From Maccoyibacter sp900556645 (GTDB lineage Bacteria; Bacillota; Clostridia; Lachnospirales; Lachnospiraceae): a stretch of 64,000 nucleotides of DNA. This document shows, piece by piece, positions 16,800 through 24,674 of the stretch (position 1 is its first letter; every line of letters begins with the position of its first letter). The translations under genes were made by a program, and so were the position numbers. The DNA is taken from NCBI GenBank assembly GCA_958349535.1, contig CATWDJ010000002.1, positions 62,001 through 126,000 of the forward strand. Direction: 5' to 3'. Under the pieces are notes generated by a model. That model did not search any database. It saw only the letters and a list, made by a program, of their open reading frames with translations, and was not told the origin of the DNA.

Positions 16800-18551
16800 A
16801 TGGGAAAAGAGAAAAAAGAACAAAAGCAAAAAAATGCGGGAGGAGTTGGAATTACAGCCAGATTGATTGCTTTGGCACTTGTACCAATTGTTGTAATTCT
16901 GGTAATTTTAACCGTAATATCCGATAAGAATATTGAGGATAGCATGAAACATTCTCTGTATGATGGTATGGAAGGTGTGGCAAGCAGTGTAAAAGCAGCT
17001 TATGAGATTACTTATCCGGGAGATTACGTATATACGGAACAGATGGGACTTGTGAAAGCCGGAATCTTGCCGATGCGTCAGAGCAGTGTCTTAATGGATC
17101 AGTTTACAGAGAACTCCGATTATGACATTATTATGACCTATGGAGATCAAATTGAACTGACGACCATTTTGGACAAGAATGATGAGAGGATTCTTGGGGA
17201 AAAGATGGAGAATGATGAATTAATCAAAACAGTATATGAGAAGGGTAAAACCTATAAAAATGACAAGATTAAGATTGATGGAAAAGAGTACTTCATATAT
17301 GCAGAGCCTTTAAAAAACTCGGATGGAAGCATTATTGGTATGGTTTGCATTACCAATCCGCGAGACAGCATTATGGATTATGTGGATGGTAAGATTAAGT
17401 TTTCTGTAATTGCAGCAATTATATTATTATTTGTAACACTTATTATAATAACAGTTGCAGCTAAGAGTATTGTAAGAGATATTAAAATGGCCGAAAAAGC
17501 CATTGAGGATTTGGCAGATGGTCATGTAAATATTAAATTAGACCGAAAGTTGGAAGGAAGAAAAGATGAAATTGGAGATATAGCAAGATCCCTTCAGAAT
17601 TTACAGCAGAAGCTGATAATGATTATCGGCAATATCAAGAATTCTTCCGAGGTACTCTTAGATTCCGGTACAAACTTAAGCCAGATGGCAGAGCAGAGCA
17701 ATATGGCAGCAGATGAGATTAGCCGTGCCGTAGAGGATATCTCCAAGGGAGCGGTATCTCAGGCAGAGGAAATTGAAGGTGCAACCGTACTGGTAGGCGA
17801 TATGGGAGATGTAGTTACCAGAATGGTTGATGGTATCGGAAACTTAAATGATACATCAACGGAGATGGGCAAAGCAGGAGATGAATCCGCTAATATTATT
17901 AATCAGTTGACTGCATCCAACGATAAGACCACAAAAGCCATTGAACATATCGGAAGACAGATTAAGGCAACCAACGATTCTGTACAGGAGATAGGAGAGG
18001 CAACGAAGCTGATTACCTCTATTGCAGACCAGACCAGCTTATTGGCATTAAATGCCAGCATTGAGGCCGCCAGAGCAGGTGAAGCGGGCAGAGGATTTGC
18101 AGTGGTTGCAGACGAAATCGGAAAGCTTGCAGAACAGTCCAATGCTTCCGCAGTTCAGATTCAGGATGTTATTAACAATCTGTTGGAGGAATCAGAGAAA
18201 ACCGTCCATGTTATGGAGGATGTTAATGTATTAGTGGCAGAGCAGCAGGAGAAACTGAATGAGACCAGAGATAAATTTACAAAGGTAAGTAAGGGTATCA
18301 GTGATTCCCGGAATGAAACAGTTACGATTCGAAATGTATCGGATGGATACTTTGCAGCCAGAAATAAAGTAGCAGATGCAATTCAAAATCTGTCAGCAAT
18401 TTCAGAAGAGAATGCAGCTTCCACACAGCAGACCACAGCATCTATGCAGGAGTTGAATGCAACCATTAATCTTTTGGCAGAGGCAGCTAAGAGCTTGACA
18501 GAATTATCAGAAAATCTGGAAAAAGAGATGAGCTTCTTCAAATTAGATTAA
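16800..18551 (+). CDS. Methyl-accepting chemotaxis protein
   Basis: A 583-residue chemoreceptor: a charged Lys-rich N-terminus, membrane helix (about 22-42), extracellular Cache-like sensor (about 43-200), second helix (about 203-225), HAMP, and the cytoplasmic signalling domain with LALNASIEAARAGEAGRGFA split over the tip (LNASIEAARAGE). AAGGAG lies 6 bases before ATG 16800; a longer frame from 16677 overlaps the upstream terminator and was rejected. Closely paralogous to the receptor at 8281, differing mostly in the sensor. Monocistronic between terminators. Confidence 0.93.
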   Translation: MGKEKKEQKQKNAGGVGITARLIALALVPIVVILVILTVISDKNIEDSMKHSLYDGMEGVASSVKAAYEITYPGDYVYTEQMGLVKAGILPMRQSSVLMDQFTENSDYDIIMTYGDQIELTTILDKNDERILGEKMENDELIKTVYEKGKTYKNDKIKIDGKEYFIYAEPLKNSDGSIIGMVCITNPRDSIMDYVDGKIKFSVIAAIILLFVTLIIITVAAKSIVRDIKMAEKAIEDLADGHVNIKLDRKLEGRKDEIGDIARSLQNLQQKLIMIIGNIKNSSEVLLDSGTNLSQMAEQSNMAADEISRAVEDISKGAVSQAEEIEGATVLVGDMGDVVTRMVDGIGNLNDTSTEMGKAGDESANIINQLTASNDKTTKAIEHIGRQIKATNDSVQEIGEATKLITSIADQTSLLALNASIEAARAGEAGRGFAVVADEIGKLAEQSNASAVQIQDVINNLLEESEKTVHVMEDVNVLVAEQQEKLNETRDKFTKVSKGISDSRNETVTIRNVSDGYFAARNKVADAIQNLSAISEENAASTQQTTASMQELNATINLLAEAAKSLTELSENLEKEMSFFKLD

Positions 18552-18571
18552 TATGTAACAGAATGAGAAAT

Positions 18572-18607
18572 AATAGAACCGCTGTATCTTTGCAGCGGTT
18601 CTATTTT
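18572..18607 (+). terminator. Intrinsic terminator after second chemoreceptor gene
   Basis: AATAGAACCGCTG pairs perfectly with CAGCGGTTCTATT around an 8-base loop; ends in TTTT. Confidence 0.92.
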
Positions 18608-18635
18608 GATTTATGTGGACAGAGAGGAAAATGTC

Positions 18636-19781
18636 ATGGCAGAAGAAATAACAAAGGTTTTATCCGAAAATCCATATCAGATAGTTTTAAGTAAATCCAA
18701 AAATTGTGAGTATCGCAGAGTACAGATTCTGAAAAAAGAGGAGAATTATCAGGTAGAACGGTATACGCAAAAACAGGTGTTTCATGAAAACGTTTCCTTT
18801 GAAGCGGTTCAAAATTATATAAATCAGGAATTAGGAACCCATTTTTTTCAGTTGAATGCGTGGGGAAACGATAAGGAATATCAGATACTGGTTTCTAAAA
18901 AAGGGAAAATCCATAAGACGGAGAAGGGATGTTCCAATCCGCCAAAGGAACAGCAGGCACATAACCGGAAAAAACAGTACCTGATTCCGGAAGGCGAATT
19001 GATACCGCCGTTGATGGACATGGGGATATTTACCAAAGAGGGAAAGATTGTCCGCAGTATGTACGATAAATATCGCCAGATTAATCGGTTTGTGGAACTG
19101 ATAGACGATGTTATCCGAAAAGAAGAGAAAAGAAAAGAGTGGAACATCATTGATTTTGGCTGCGGCAAATCTTATCTGACTTTTATTCTGTATTACTATT
19201 TTACGGAAGTCAAAGGAAAAGCGGTCCATATGACAGGATTAGATTTAAAAGAGGATGTCATCCGTAAATGTAATCAGGCGGCAGAAAAATACGGCTATGA
19301 AAATCTTCATTTTGAATTAGGAGATATCAACGGTTATCAGCCCAAGGAGTTAATTGATATGGTCATTACACTTCATGCCTGCGATACGGCAACGGACTTT
19401 GCACTTTACAATGCCATCTCATGGGATGCTTCGCTCATCTTTTCTGTGCCTTGTTGTCAGCATGAACTCAACAGCCAGATGGCGAGTGATCGTTTTTCCA
19501 TTCTAACCCGTTACGGACTGATACAGGAGCGGACAGCCGCATTGATGACGGATGCTATCCGTGGAAATCTCTTGGAAGCATGCGGATACAAAACCGACCT
19601 GTTGGAATTTGTAGACCTATCCCACACCCCGAAAAATATTCTGATTCGGGCAAAAAAGGGAAAGGTAAGAAAAGAGCAGAAAGAAAAAATGCTCAGGGAA
19701 GTGGAGGCGTTGATGGAAGAGTACCATCTGAAGCCGACCCTTTACGCCCTTCTGAAGGATTCTGATGATTTTTATTTTTAA
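18636..19781 (+). CDS. Class I SAM-dependent methyltransferase (Methyltransf_32-like)
   Basis: A 381-residue protein. The SAM-binding motif IDFGCGKSYLTF (about residue 170) and the later VPCCQHEL motif suggest the Methyltransf_32 family, thought to act on RNA or protein; the substrate is unknown. The N-terminal 150 residues form a separate domain with many charged residues and a basic, RNA-like profile. ATG 18636 has GAGAGG 8 bases upstream; an in-frame TTG at 18606 lies in the preceding terminator. The last codons (from 19761) take part in the nested palindrome that fills the gap before spoVAD. Confidence 0.8.
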   Translation: MAEEITKVLSENPYQIVLSKSKNCEYRRVQILKKEENYQVERYTQKQVFHENVSFEAVQNYINQELGTHFFQLNAWGNDKEYQILVSKKGKIHKTEKGCSNPPKEQQAHNRKKQYLIPEGELIPPLMDMGIFTKEGKIVRSMYDKYRQINRFVELIDDVIRKEEKRKEWNIIDFGCGKSYLTFILYYYFTEVKGKAVHMTGLDLKEDVIRKCNQAAEKYGYENLHFELGDINGYQPKELIDMVITLHACDTATDFALYNAISWDASLIFSVPCCQHELNSQMASDRFSILTRYGLIQERTAALMTDAIRGNLLEACGYKTDLLEFVDLSHTPKNILIRAKKGKVRKEQKEKMLREVEALMEEYHLKPTLYALLKDSDDFYF

Positions 19782-19871
19782 ATTATGAAAAAGTGTTGTG
19801 TATTGCCTTTACCGGAAACTGTAAGGCAACACATAACACTTTTATGTAATTAGAGAATAAAAATCATCAGA
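19761..19871. repeat. 111-bp nested palindrome across the methyltransferase 3' end
   Basis: The outer arms (19761-19776 and 19856-19871) are perfect 16-base reverse complements, TCTGATGATTTTTATT and its complement. Inside lies a second hairpin of two 21-base arms (19789-19809 and 19823-19843) with two mismatches. The left outer arm is within the coding end of the methyltransferase gene. It could act as a bidirectional transcript end or be a small inserted repeat. Confidence 0.75.
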
Positions 19872-19907
19872 ACCTCTCATACTAAGAAAAAGTATGGGAG
19901 GTTTTTT
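19871..19907 (+). promoter_or_regulatory. Terminator-like hairpin that contains the spoVAD ribosome binding site
   Basis: AACCTCTCATACT (19871-19883) pairs with AGTATGGGAGGTT (19891-19903), followed by TTTT and then the ATG at 19908. The only Shine-Dalgarno candidate, GGGAGG, is inside the 3' arm. The structure could block translation or terminate transcription just before spoVAD. Confidence 0.7.
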
Positions 19908-20936
19908 ATGGAACAGATAGAATTTCTTTCACAAATGAAAGGAAAACAGAGCCTTGTCTTTCACAAACCGCCTTATATTCTTGCAAGCGGAAATATTGTG
20001 GGAAAAAAGGAAGGGGAAGGACCGTTAGGCAAAGAGTTTGATGTTATCTGCGAGGATGACAAATTCGGAGCGGACAACTGGGAGGATGCGGAGAGCACCC
20101 TGCAAAAGGAAGCGGTGGCGTTGGCACTGGGAAAGGCAAAGCTGGAGCCTAAGGATATGCGTTATATTTTTGCCGGGGATTTGCTGGGACAGAATATTGC
20201 CACATCCTTCGGATTGATGAATTATGAAATACCGCTGTTCGGTCTTTACGGAGCCTGTTCCACGGCGGGGGAGTCCATGGCCTTGGGAGCCATGTGTGTG
20301 GCGGCAGGATATGCGGAAAATGTGGTGACGGTGACCTCCAGCCATTTTGCCAGTGCGGAGAAACAGTTTCGTTTTCCCTTGGAATATGCAAATCAAAGAC
20401 CATTATCTGCTACCTGGACGGTTACGGGAAGTGGTGCCTTTGTACTTAGCACCAAACGCTCCAAAGCCAGAATTACAGGAGTTACCACAGGAAAAATCAT
20501 GGATTACGGCGTAAAGGATTCCATGAATATGGGAGCGGCAATGGCACCGGCAGCCTGTGATGTGATTTATCACAATCTGGAGGATTTTGGAAGAAAACCG
20601 GAGGATTACGATAAAATCATTACCGGAGATTTGGGAAAAGTGGGAAAAGAGATATTGATAGATTTGTTACGGGAAAAAGGCTATGACATCTCGCAGGTTC
20701 ACACAGACTGCGGAATTGAGATTTTTGACTGTGAGGAACAGGGAACCCAGTCCGGCGGTTCCGGCTGCGGATGCTCAGCGGTAACCTTAAGTGCTCATTT
20801 CCTGAAAAAGGTAGAGCAGGGCAGATATAAGCGAATCCTCTTTGTGCCTACGGGAGCCTTGCTGTCTACGGTCAGCTTCAATGAGGGTCAGAGTGTGCCG
20901 GGGATTGCCCATGCCATCGTAATTGAACACGCATAA
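19908..20936 (+). CDS. spoVAD: Stage V sporulation protein AD
   Basis: SpoVAD belongs to the SpoVA complex in the spore inner membrane that moves dipicolinic acid into the forespore and out at germination; it binds dipicolinic acid and has a thiolase-like fold. The 342-residue product matches in length and in motifs such as YGACSTAGES and the GSGAF and GGSGCGCSAV turns. The gene is followed by spoVAE with 12 bases between. spoVAC, normally just upstream, is replaced by an unrelated methyltransferase gene. Its ribosome binding site is inside a hairpin. Confidence 0.95.
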   Translation: MEQIEFLSQMKGKQSLVFHKPPYILASGNIVGKKEGEGPLGKEFDVICEDDKFGADNWEDAESTLQKEAVALALGKAKLEPKDMRYIFAGDLLGQNIATSFGLMNYEIPLFGLYGACSTAGESMALGAMCVAAGYAENVVTVTSSHFASAEKQFRFPLEYANQRPLSATWTVTGSGAFVLSTKRSKARITGVTTGKIMDYGVKDSMNMGAAMAPAACDVIYHNLEDFGRKPEDYDKIITGDLGKVGKEILIDLLREKGYDISQVHTDCGIEIFDCEEQGTQSGGSGCGCSAVTLSAHFLKKVEQGRYKRILFVPTGALLSTVSFNEGQSVPGIAHAIVIEHA

Positions 20937-20948
20937 AAGGAGGAAATT

Positions 20949-21305
20949 ATGGATTATATCAATGCATTCTGGGTGGGAGGTCTCATCTGTGCCCTTGCCC
21001 AACTTCTGATGGAAAAAACAAAGATGATGCCGGGAAGAATTATGGTATTGCTGGTGTGTCTGGGAGCAGTCTTAGGAGCGGTGGGAATCTATGAACCGTT
21101 TTTGGAATATGCGGGAGCAGGTGCCAGTGTTCCACTGTTGGGCTTTGGCAATGTACTCTGGAAAGGAGTGAAAGAGGCGGTGGATTCCTATGGATTTTTA
21201 GGACTCTTTATGGGCGGCTTTAAGGCAAGTGCCGTGGGTATTTCAGCGGCTTTGATTTTTGGTTATCTTGCATCTTGGATATTTGAACCGAAAATGCGAA
21301 AATAA
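20949..21305 (+). CDS. spoVAE: Stage V sporulation protein AE
   Basis: A 118-residue membrane protein with three or four hydrophobic helices. The N-terminal INAFWVGGLICALAQLL-like start (FWVGG, CALAQLL) and the C-terminal GGFKASAVGISAAL region (ASAVGI) are typical of SpoVAEb, a channel subunit for dipicolinic acid. AAGGAGG precedes the ATG. It is co-transcribed with spoVAD. No SpoVAC, SpoVAB or SpoVAF gene is next to it. Confidence 0.92.
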   Translation: MDYINAFWVGGLICALAQLLMEKTKMMPGRIMVLLVCLGAVLGAVGIYEPFLEYAGAGASVPLLGFGNVLWKGVKEAVDSYGFLGLFMGGFKASAVGISAALIFGYLASWIFEPKMRK

Positions 21306-21310
21306 ATAAA

Positions 21311-21339
21311 TTGCTTGAGAAACCTTCTTGTGCTACAAT
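21311..21339 (+). promoter_or_regulatory. Sigma-A type promoter for the receiver-domain gene
   Basis: TTGCTT, 17-base spacer, TACAAT, ending 25 bases before the ATG. Confidence 0.65.
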
Positions 21340-21363
21340 AAAATGATACAAGGAGGTTTTATT

Positions 21364-21747
21364 ATGACAGAGGATGGGAGAAAGAAGATTCTGATTGTAG
21401 ATGACGATCCCATGGTATTACAGGTAATCCGTTCTTATTTGAAAGAGACTTACAAAGTCTATTGTTTGAAATCAGGGGAAGAAGCATTAAAATTTCTCTC
21501 ACAGCAGATACCGGATGTAATGCTTTTGGATTATATGATGCCGGGTCTGGACGGACCGACGGTTCTGCGTATGATACGTCAGATGGAAGAAACCAAAGAT
21601 TTAACGGTCTTTTTTATGACTGCGGTAACGGACAGAGATCGTGTTTTAGAGTGTATGGAATTGAAGCCGGAGGAGTATCTGATTAAACCGGTGAGTAGTG
21701 CAAAATTGTTAAAAAAGCTGTCGGAGTTTTTTGAAAAAAATAAATAA
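21364..21747 (+). CDS. Stand-alone response-regulator receiver
   Basis: A 127-residue single receiver domain: the acidic pair DDD (13-15), the phospho-acceptor Asp56 in LLDYMMPG, the conserved Thr in MTAVT, and the Lys of IKP are all present, so it should be phosphorylatable. No output domain. AAGGAGG lies 7 bases before ATG 21364. With no kinase gene beside it, partner and output are unknown; with two chemoreceptors nearby a CheY-like role is possible, but the sequence lacks anything specific to CheY. Confidence 0.88.
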   Translation: MTEDGRKKILIVDDDPMVLQVIRSYLKETYKVYCLKSGEEALKFLSQQIPDVMLLDYMMPGLDGPTVLRMIRQMEETKDLTVFFMTAVTDRDRVLECMELKPEEYLIKPVSSAKLLKKLSEFFEKNK

Positions 21748-21782
21748 GACCGTATAATTAGACCAATAAAGGACATATTAGT

Positions 21783-21805
21783 ACTATCACAGAAAAGGAG
21801 ATAGT
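21783..21805 (+). promoter_or_regulatory. Hairpin around the lipoprotein ribosome binding site
   Basis: ACTATC (21783-21788) and GATAGT (21800-21805) flank AAGGAG, partly pairing its last base. Weak six-base stem; possibly incidental. Confidence 0.3.
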
Positions 21806-21811
21806 GTTGAT

Positions 21812-22186
21812 ATGAAAAAATTCAAAAAAATCATGCTCGGCACCATGCTGATTATGGCGTTGGGAACATTTACAGCCTGTGGTACTAACAATAATAATGG
21901 AAATGATACAAACGATACACAGGGAACAACTGACAACAACACCAATGGCAATGATGCAATAGACAATGCCGGCGATGCAGTAAAAGATGTAGGCGACGGT
22001 GTAGTAAATGGTGTTGAGGATGTCGGAAACGGTGTTGTGGATGGTGTTGAAAATGTTGGCGAAGGAATCAAAGATGCCGCAGAAGAGGTAACCGGAACAG
22101 ACAACAACAATAATAATAACAATAACACCACAGATACCAACGGAGCAGGTACACAGCAGAATAACACAACGAATACAAATCGGTAA
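21812..22186 (+). CDS. Asn/Asp-rich repeat lipoprotein
   Basis: A 124-residue predicted lipoprotein with a signal peptide and lipobox FTAC (Cys about residue 23). The mature part is low complexity: an N/D/T-rich stretch, then a repeating block of about ten residues built on V-G-[DN]-G-V-V-[ND]-G-V-E, then another Asn/Thr-rich tail. No enzyme motif is present. It is probably surface-exposed and anchored outside the membrane. Function unknown. It has its own ribosome binding site (AAAAGGAG) and a strong terminator. A 175-residue frame on the opposite strand is a shadow of the repeat. Confidence 0.8.
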   Translation: MKKFKKIMLGTMLIMALGTFTACGTNNNNGNDTNDTQGTTDNNTNGNDAIDNAGDAVKDVGDGVVNGVEDVGNGVVDGVENVGEGIKDAAEEVTGTDNNNNNNNNTTDTNGAGTQQNNTTNTNR

Positions 22187-22225
22187 AAAAACGGGGCATA
22201 CCGCAATGCGGCAGCCCCGTTTTTG
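22187..22225. terminator. Bidirectional terminator between lipoprotein gene and guaB
   Basis: ACGGGGC (22191-22197) pairs with GCCCCGT (22214-22220); the inner GC-rich loop adds CCGCA/TGCGG pairing. A-run on the left and T-run on the right serve both convergent genes. Confidence 0.9.
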
Positions 22226-22235
22226 ATGGTGTTTT

Positions 22236-23690
22236 TTATTCATCAATACTGTAGTTTGGTGCTTCTTTGGTAATATGAATGTCATGTGGATGACTTTCTT
22301 TTAAGGAAGCGGCGGAGATTTTTACAAATCTTCCGGTTTCTTTTAAGGTTTCGATATCAGGAGCTCCACAGTAGCCCATACCGGAACGAAGACCACCGAT
22401 TAACTGGAATACGGTATCTTCCACAGTTCCCTTGTAAGCCACACGACCTTCTACACCTTCCGGTACCAGCTTCTTGGCATCTTCCTGGAAATAACGGTCT
22501 TTAGAGCCGTTTTCCATAGCGGCAAGGGAGCCCATGCCACGGTATACCTTATATTTTCTTCCCTGATACAGTTCAAAGGTTCCCGGACTTTCGTCACAGC
22601 CTGCAAAGATACTTCCCATCATACAGACATTGGCACCGGCAGCAATGGCTTTTGTCATGTCACCGGAGTATTTGATACCACCGTCTGCGATAATCGGAAT
22701 ACCATATTCTTTTGCCACTGCATAGCTGTCCATGATAGCAGTAATCTGTGGAACACCGATACCTGCAACCACACGGGTGGTACAGATGGAACCCGGTCCG
22801 ATACCGATTTTAACAGCGTCAGCACCTGCTTCGATCAATGCCTTTACGGCTTCTCCTGTGGCAACATTTCCGGCAATGACCTGTAAATCAGGATAAGCAG
22901 TTTTAATCTCTTTTACGGTGTTGATGATATTTTTGGAATGTCCGTGGGCGGAATCCACAACGATAACATCCACGTGAGCCTTCACCAATGCGTCTACACG
23001 TTCCATGGTATTGGCAGTTACACCTACCGCAGCACCGCACAGCAGTCTTCCCTGAGCATCCTTTGCGGAAAGAGGGTATTTAATCTGCTTCTCAATATCC
23101 TTGATAGTAATTAATCCTTTTAAGTTGTTGTCTTTGTCTACAATTGGTAATTTTTCTTTTCTGGCTTTTGCAAGAATTGCCTTTGCCTCGTCCAATGTGA
23201 TGCCTTCCTGTGCGGTAATCAAACCTTCGGAAGTCATGGACTCTTTGATTTTCTTAGAAAAGTCTGTCTCGAATTTCAAGTCACGGTTGGTAATGATACC
23301 TACTAATTTTGTTCCCTCTGTAATCGGAACACCGGAAATACGGAATTTTGCCATTAAATCGTCCGCATCCTGCAATGTATGTTCAGGAGAGAGTGAAAAA
23401 GGATCGGTAATAACTCCGTTCTCTGAACGTTTTACCTTATCTACCTCATCTGCCTGTGCCTCGATAGACATATTTTTATGAATGATACCGATACCGCCCT
23501 GTCGTGCCATAGCGATTGCCATTCTATGCTCCGTAACCGTATCCATGCTGGCACTCATCATAGGAATGTTTAAACGTACTTTCTTGGTCAGATAAGTAGA
23601 TAAATCAATCATATTCGGAGTGACTTCGGAATAGGCAGGAACTAATAAAACGTCATCAAATGTAATTCCTTCACCGATAATTGTACCCAT
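22236..23690 (-). CDS. guaB: IMP dehydrogenase
   Basis: Oxidises IMP to XMP with NAD, the first committed step to GMP. The 484-residue protein has the standard layout: a TIM barrel interrupted by two CBS domains (about residues 95-205), the catalytic cysteine in GSICTTR, the flap arginine region, and a C-terminal GGLRSGMGY motif. The start at 23690 follows GAGAGGAAC; an in-frame upstream ATG (23774) lies in a poly-T-rich leader and was rejected. It converges with the lipoprotein gene and diverges from hisA. Confidence 0.97.
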   Translation of the reverse strand: MGTIIGEGITFDDVLLVPAYSEVTPNMIDLSTYLTKKVRLNIPMMSASMDTVTEHRMAIAMARQGGIGIIHKNMSIEAQADEVDKVKRSENGVITDPFSLSPEHTLQDADDLMAKFRISGVPITEGTKLVGIITNRDLKFETDFSKKIKESMTSEGLITAQEGITLDEAKAILAKARKEKLPIVDKDNNLKGLITIKDIEKQIKYPLSAKDAQGRLLCGAAVGVTANTMERVDALVKAHVDVIVVDSAHGHSKNIINTVKEIKTAYPDLQVIAGNVATGEAVKALIEAGADAVKIGIGPGSICTTRVVAGIGVPQITAIMDSYAVAKEYGIPIIADGGIKYSGDMTKAIAAGANVCMMGSIFAGCDESPGTFELYQGRKYKVYRGMGSLAAMENGSKDRYFQEDAKKLVPEGVEGRVAYKGTVEDTVFQLIGGLRSGMGYCGAPDIETLKETGRFVKISAASLKESHPHDIHITKEAPNYSIDE

Positions 23691-23818
23691 GAAAATGTTC
23701 CTCTCTTTCTTGTGTGTATATATTTTAGGTTTTAATTGTTCAATTCTAGCAAAAAAAAAACCTGATGTCAACAAATATAAAAACTCTTTCCTTTTTGAAG
23801 CATTTATGGTATTCTAAG

Positions 23819-23864
23819 CAAAGGGCAACGGGGTCTTGTATAGGGAAACGTTGCCCTTTTTTCA
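23819..23864 (+). promoter_or_regulatory. Leader hairpin with terminator features upstream of hisA-glnA
   Basis: AAAGGGCAACG (23819-23830) pairs with CGTTGCCCTTTTTT (23849-23862). There is no upstream gene on this strand for it to terminate, because guaB diverges. It is therefore most likely a leader attenuator for hisA-glnA, about 25 bases before the hisA start. Confidence 0.65.
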
Positions 23865-23887
23865 AAAAATACTAAGGGAGATTCATT

Positions 23888-24673
23888 ATGGAGTTTCGGC
23901 CATGTATCGATATCCATAACGGAAAAGTAAAACAGATTGTGGGAGGAAGCCTTTTGGATGAGGGAAATCAGGCAAAGGAAAATTTTGTTGCAGAACAGGA
24001 TGCAGCTTTTTTTGCCGACCTCTATCGAAAGAGCGGGCTGTCCGGGGGACACATTATTTTACTAAATCCGGTGGAGTCTGAATATTATGAGAAGACAAAG
24101 GAGCAGGCGGTGCTTGCCTTAAAGGCATATCCGAAGGGGTTTCAGATTGGTGGAGGCATTACTGCGGAAAATGCAAAAGAATTTCTGGAGCTGGGAGCCA
24201 GCCATGTAATCGTCACCTCCTATGTGTTCAAAAACGGAAAAATCAATTATGACAATTTAAAAAAACTGGAGGCAGCAGTAGGAAGAGAGCATTTGGTGCT
24301 GGATCTAAGCTGTCGTAAAAAAGAAGAGGGCTATTACATAGTGACAGACCGTTGGCAGAAATTTACCCAAGAGAGGGTCTGTGAACAGCTTTTGGATGAC
24401 CTGTCCGGGTATGCCGCAGAGTTTTTGATTCATGCGGTGGATGTGGAAGGAAAGGCACAGGGAATAGAGGCGGAGCTTGCAGAACTGTTGGGAGCATGGG
24501 GGAAGATACCGGTAACCTATGCAGGCGGCGTAGGAAGCTTTGCAGATTTGAAGGAACTAAAAGAGAAAGGACAGAACAGGCTTCATGTAACCATCGGAAG
24601 TGCACTGGATTTGTTCGGAGGAACCATGTCGTATCAGAAAGTATTAGAATATGTAAAAGAAGGAGAGAATTAG
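23888..24673 (+). CDS. hisA: Eukaryotic-type HisA isomerase (ProFAR isomerase)
   Basis: HisA converts ProFAR to PRFAR in histidine synthesis through an Amadori rearrangement. The 261-residue barrel begins RPCIDIHNGKVKQIVGG and has QIGGGI and YAGGVGS phosphate-binding loops, features of the fungal/plant HIS6 branch rather than standard bacterial HisA. The aspartates of PCIDIH and of HAVDVEG are the probable catalytic acids. No other his gene is in this window. glnA starts one base after its stop, so the two are one operon, linking histidine and glutamine (HisH uses glutamine). Confidence 0.85.
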   Translation: MEFRPCIDIHNGKVKQIVGGSLLDEGNQAKENFVAEQDAAFFADLYRKSGLSGGHIILLNPVESEYYEKTKEQAVLALKAYPKGFQIGGGITAENAKEFLELGASHVIVTSYVFKNGKINYDNLKKLEAAVGREHLVLDLSCRKKEEGYYIVTDRWQKFTQERVCEQLLDDLSGYAAEFLIHAVDVEGKAQGIEAELAELLGAWGKIPVTYAGGVGSFADLKELKEKGQNRLHVTIGSALDLFGGTMSYQKVLEYVKEGEN

Positions 24674-24674
24674 A

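Noticed and set aside
8281..18551. Chemoreceptors as proof of a motile organism
   Set aside because: Two receptors alone, with sigma-A type promoters and no che or fli genes in the window, do not show motility.
21758..22285. 175-residue frame on the minus strand over the lipoprotein gene
   Set aside because: It is antisense to the low-complexity Asn/Asp repeat, lacks a start signal and gives an unnatural Val/Cys/Ile-rich product.
23780..23887. T-box or amino-acid riboswitch upstream of hisA-glnA
   Set aside because: The leader is too short and lacks the T-box TGGNACC sequence; only a single terminator-like hairpin is visible.
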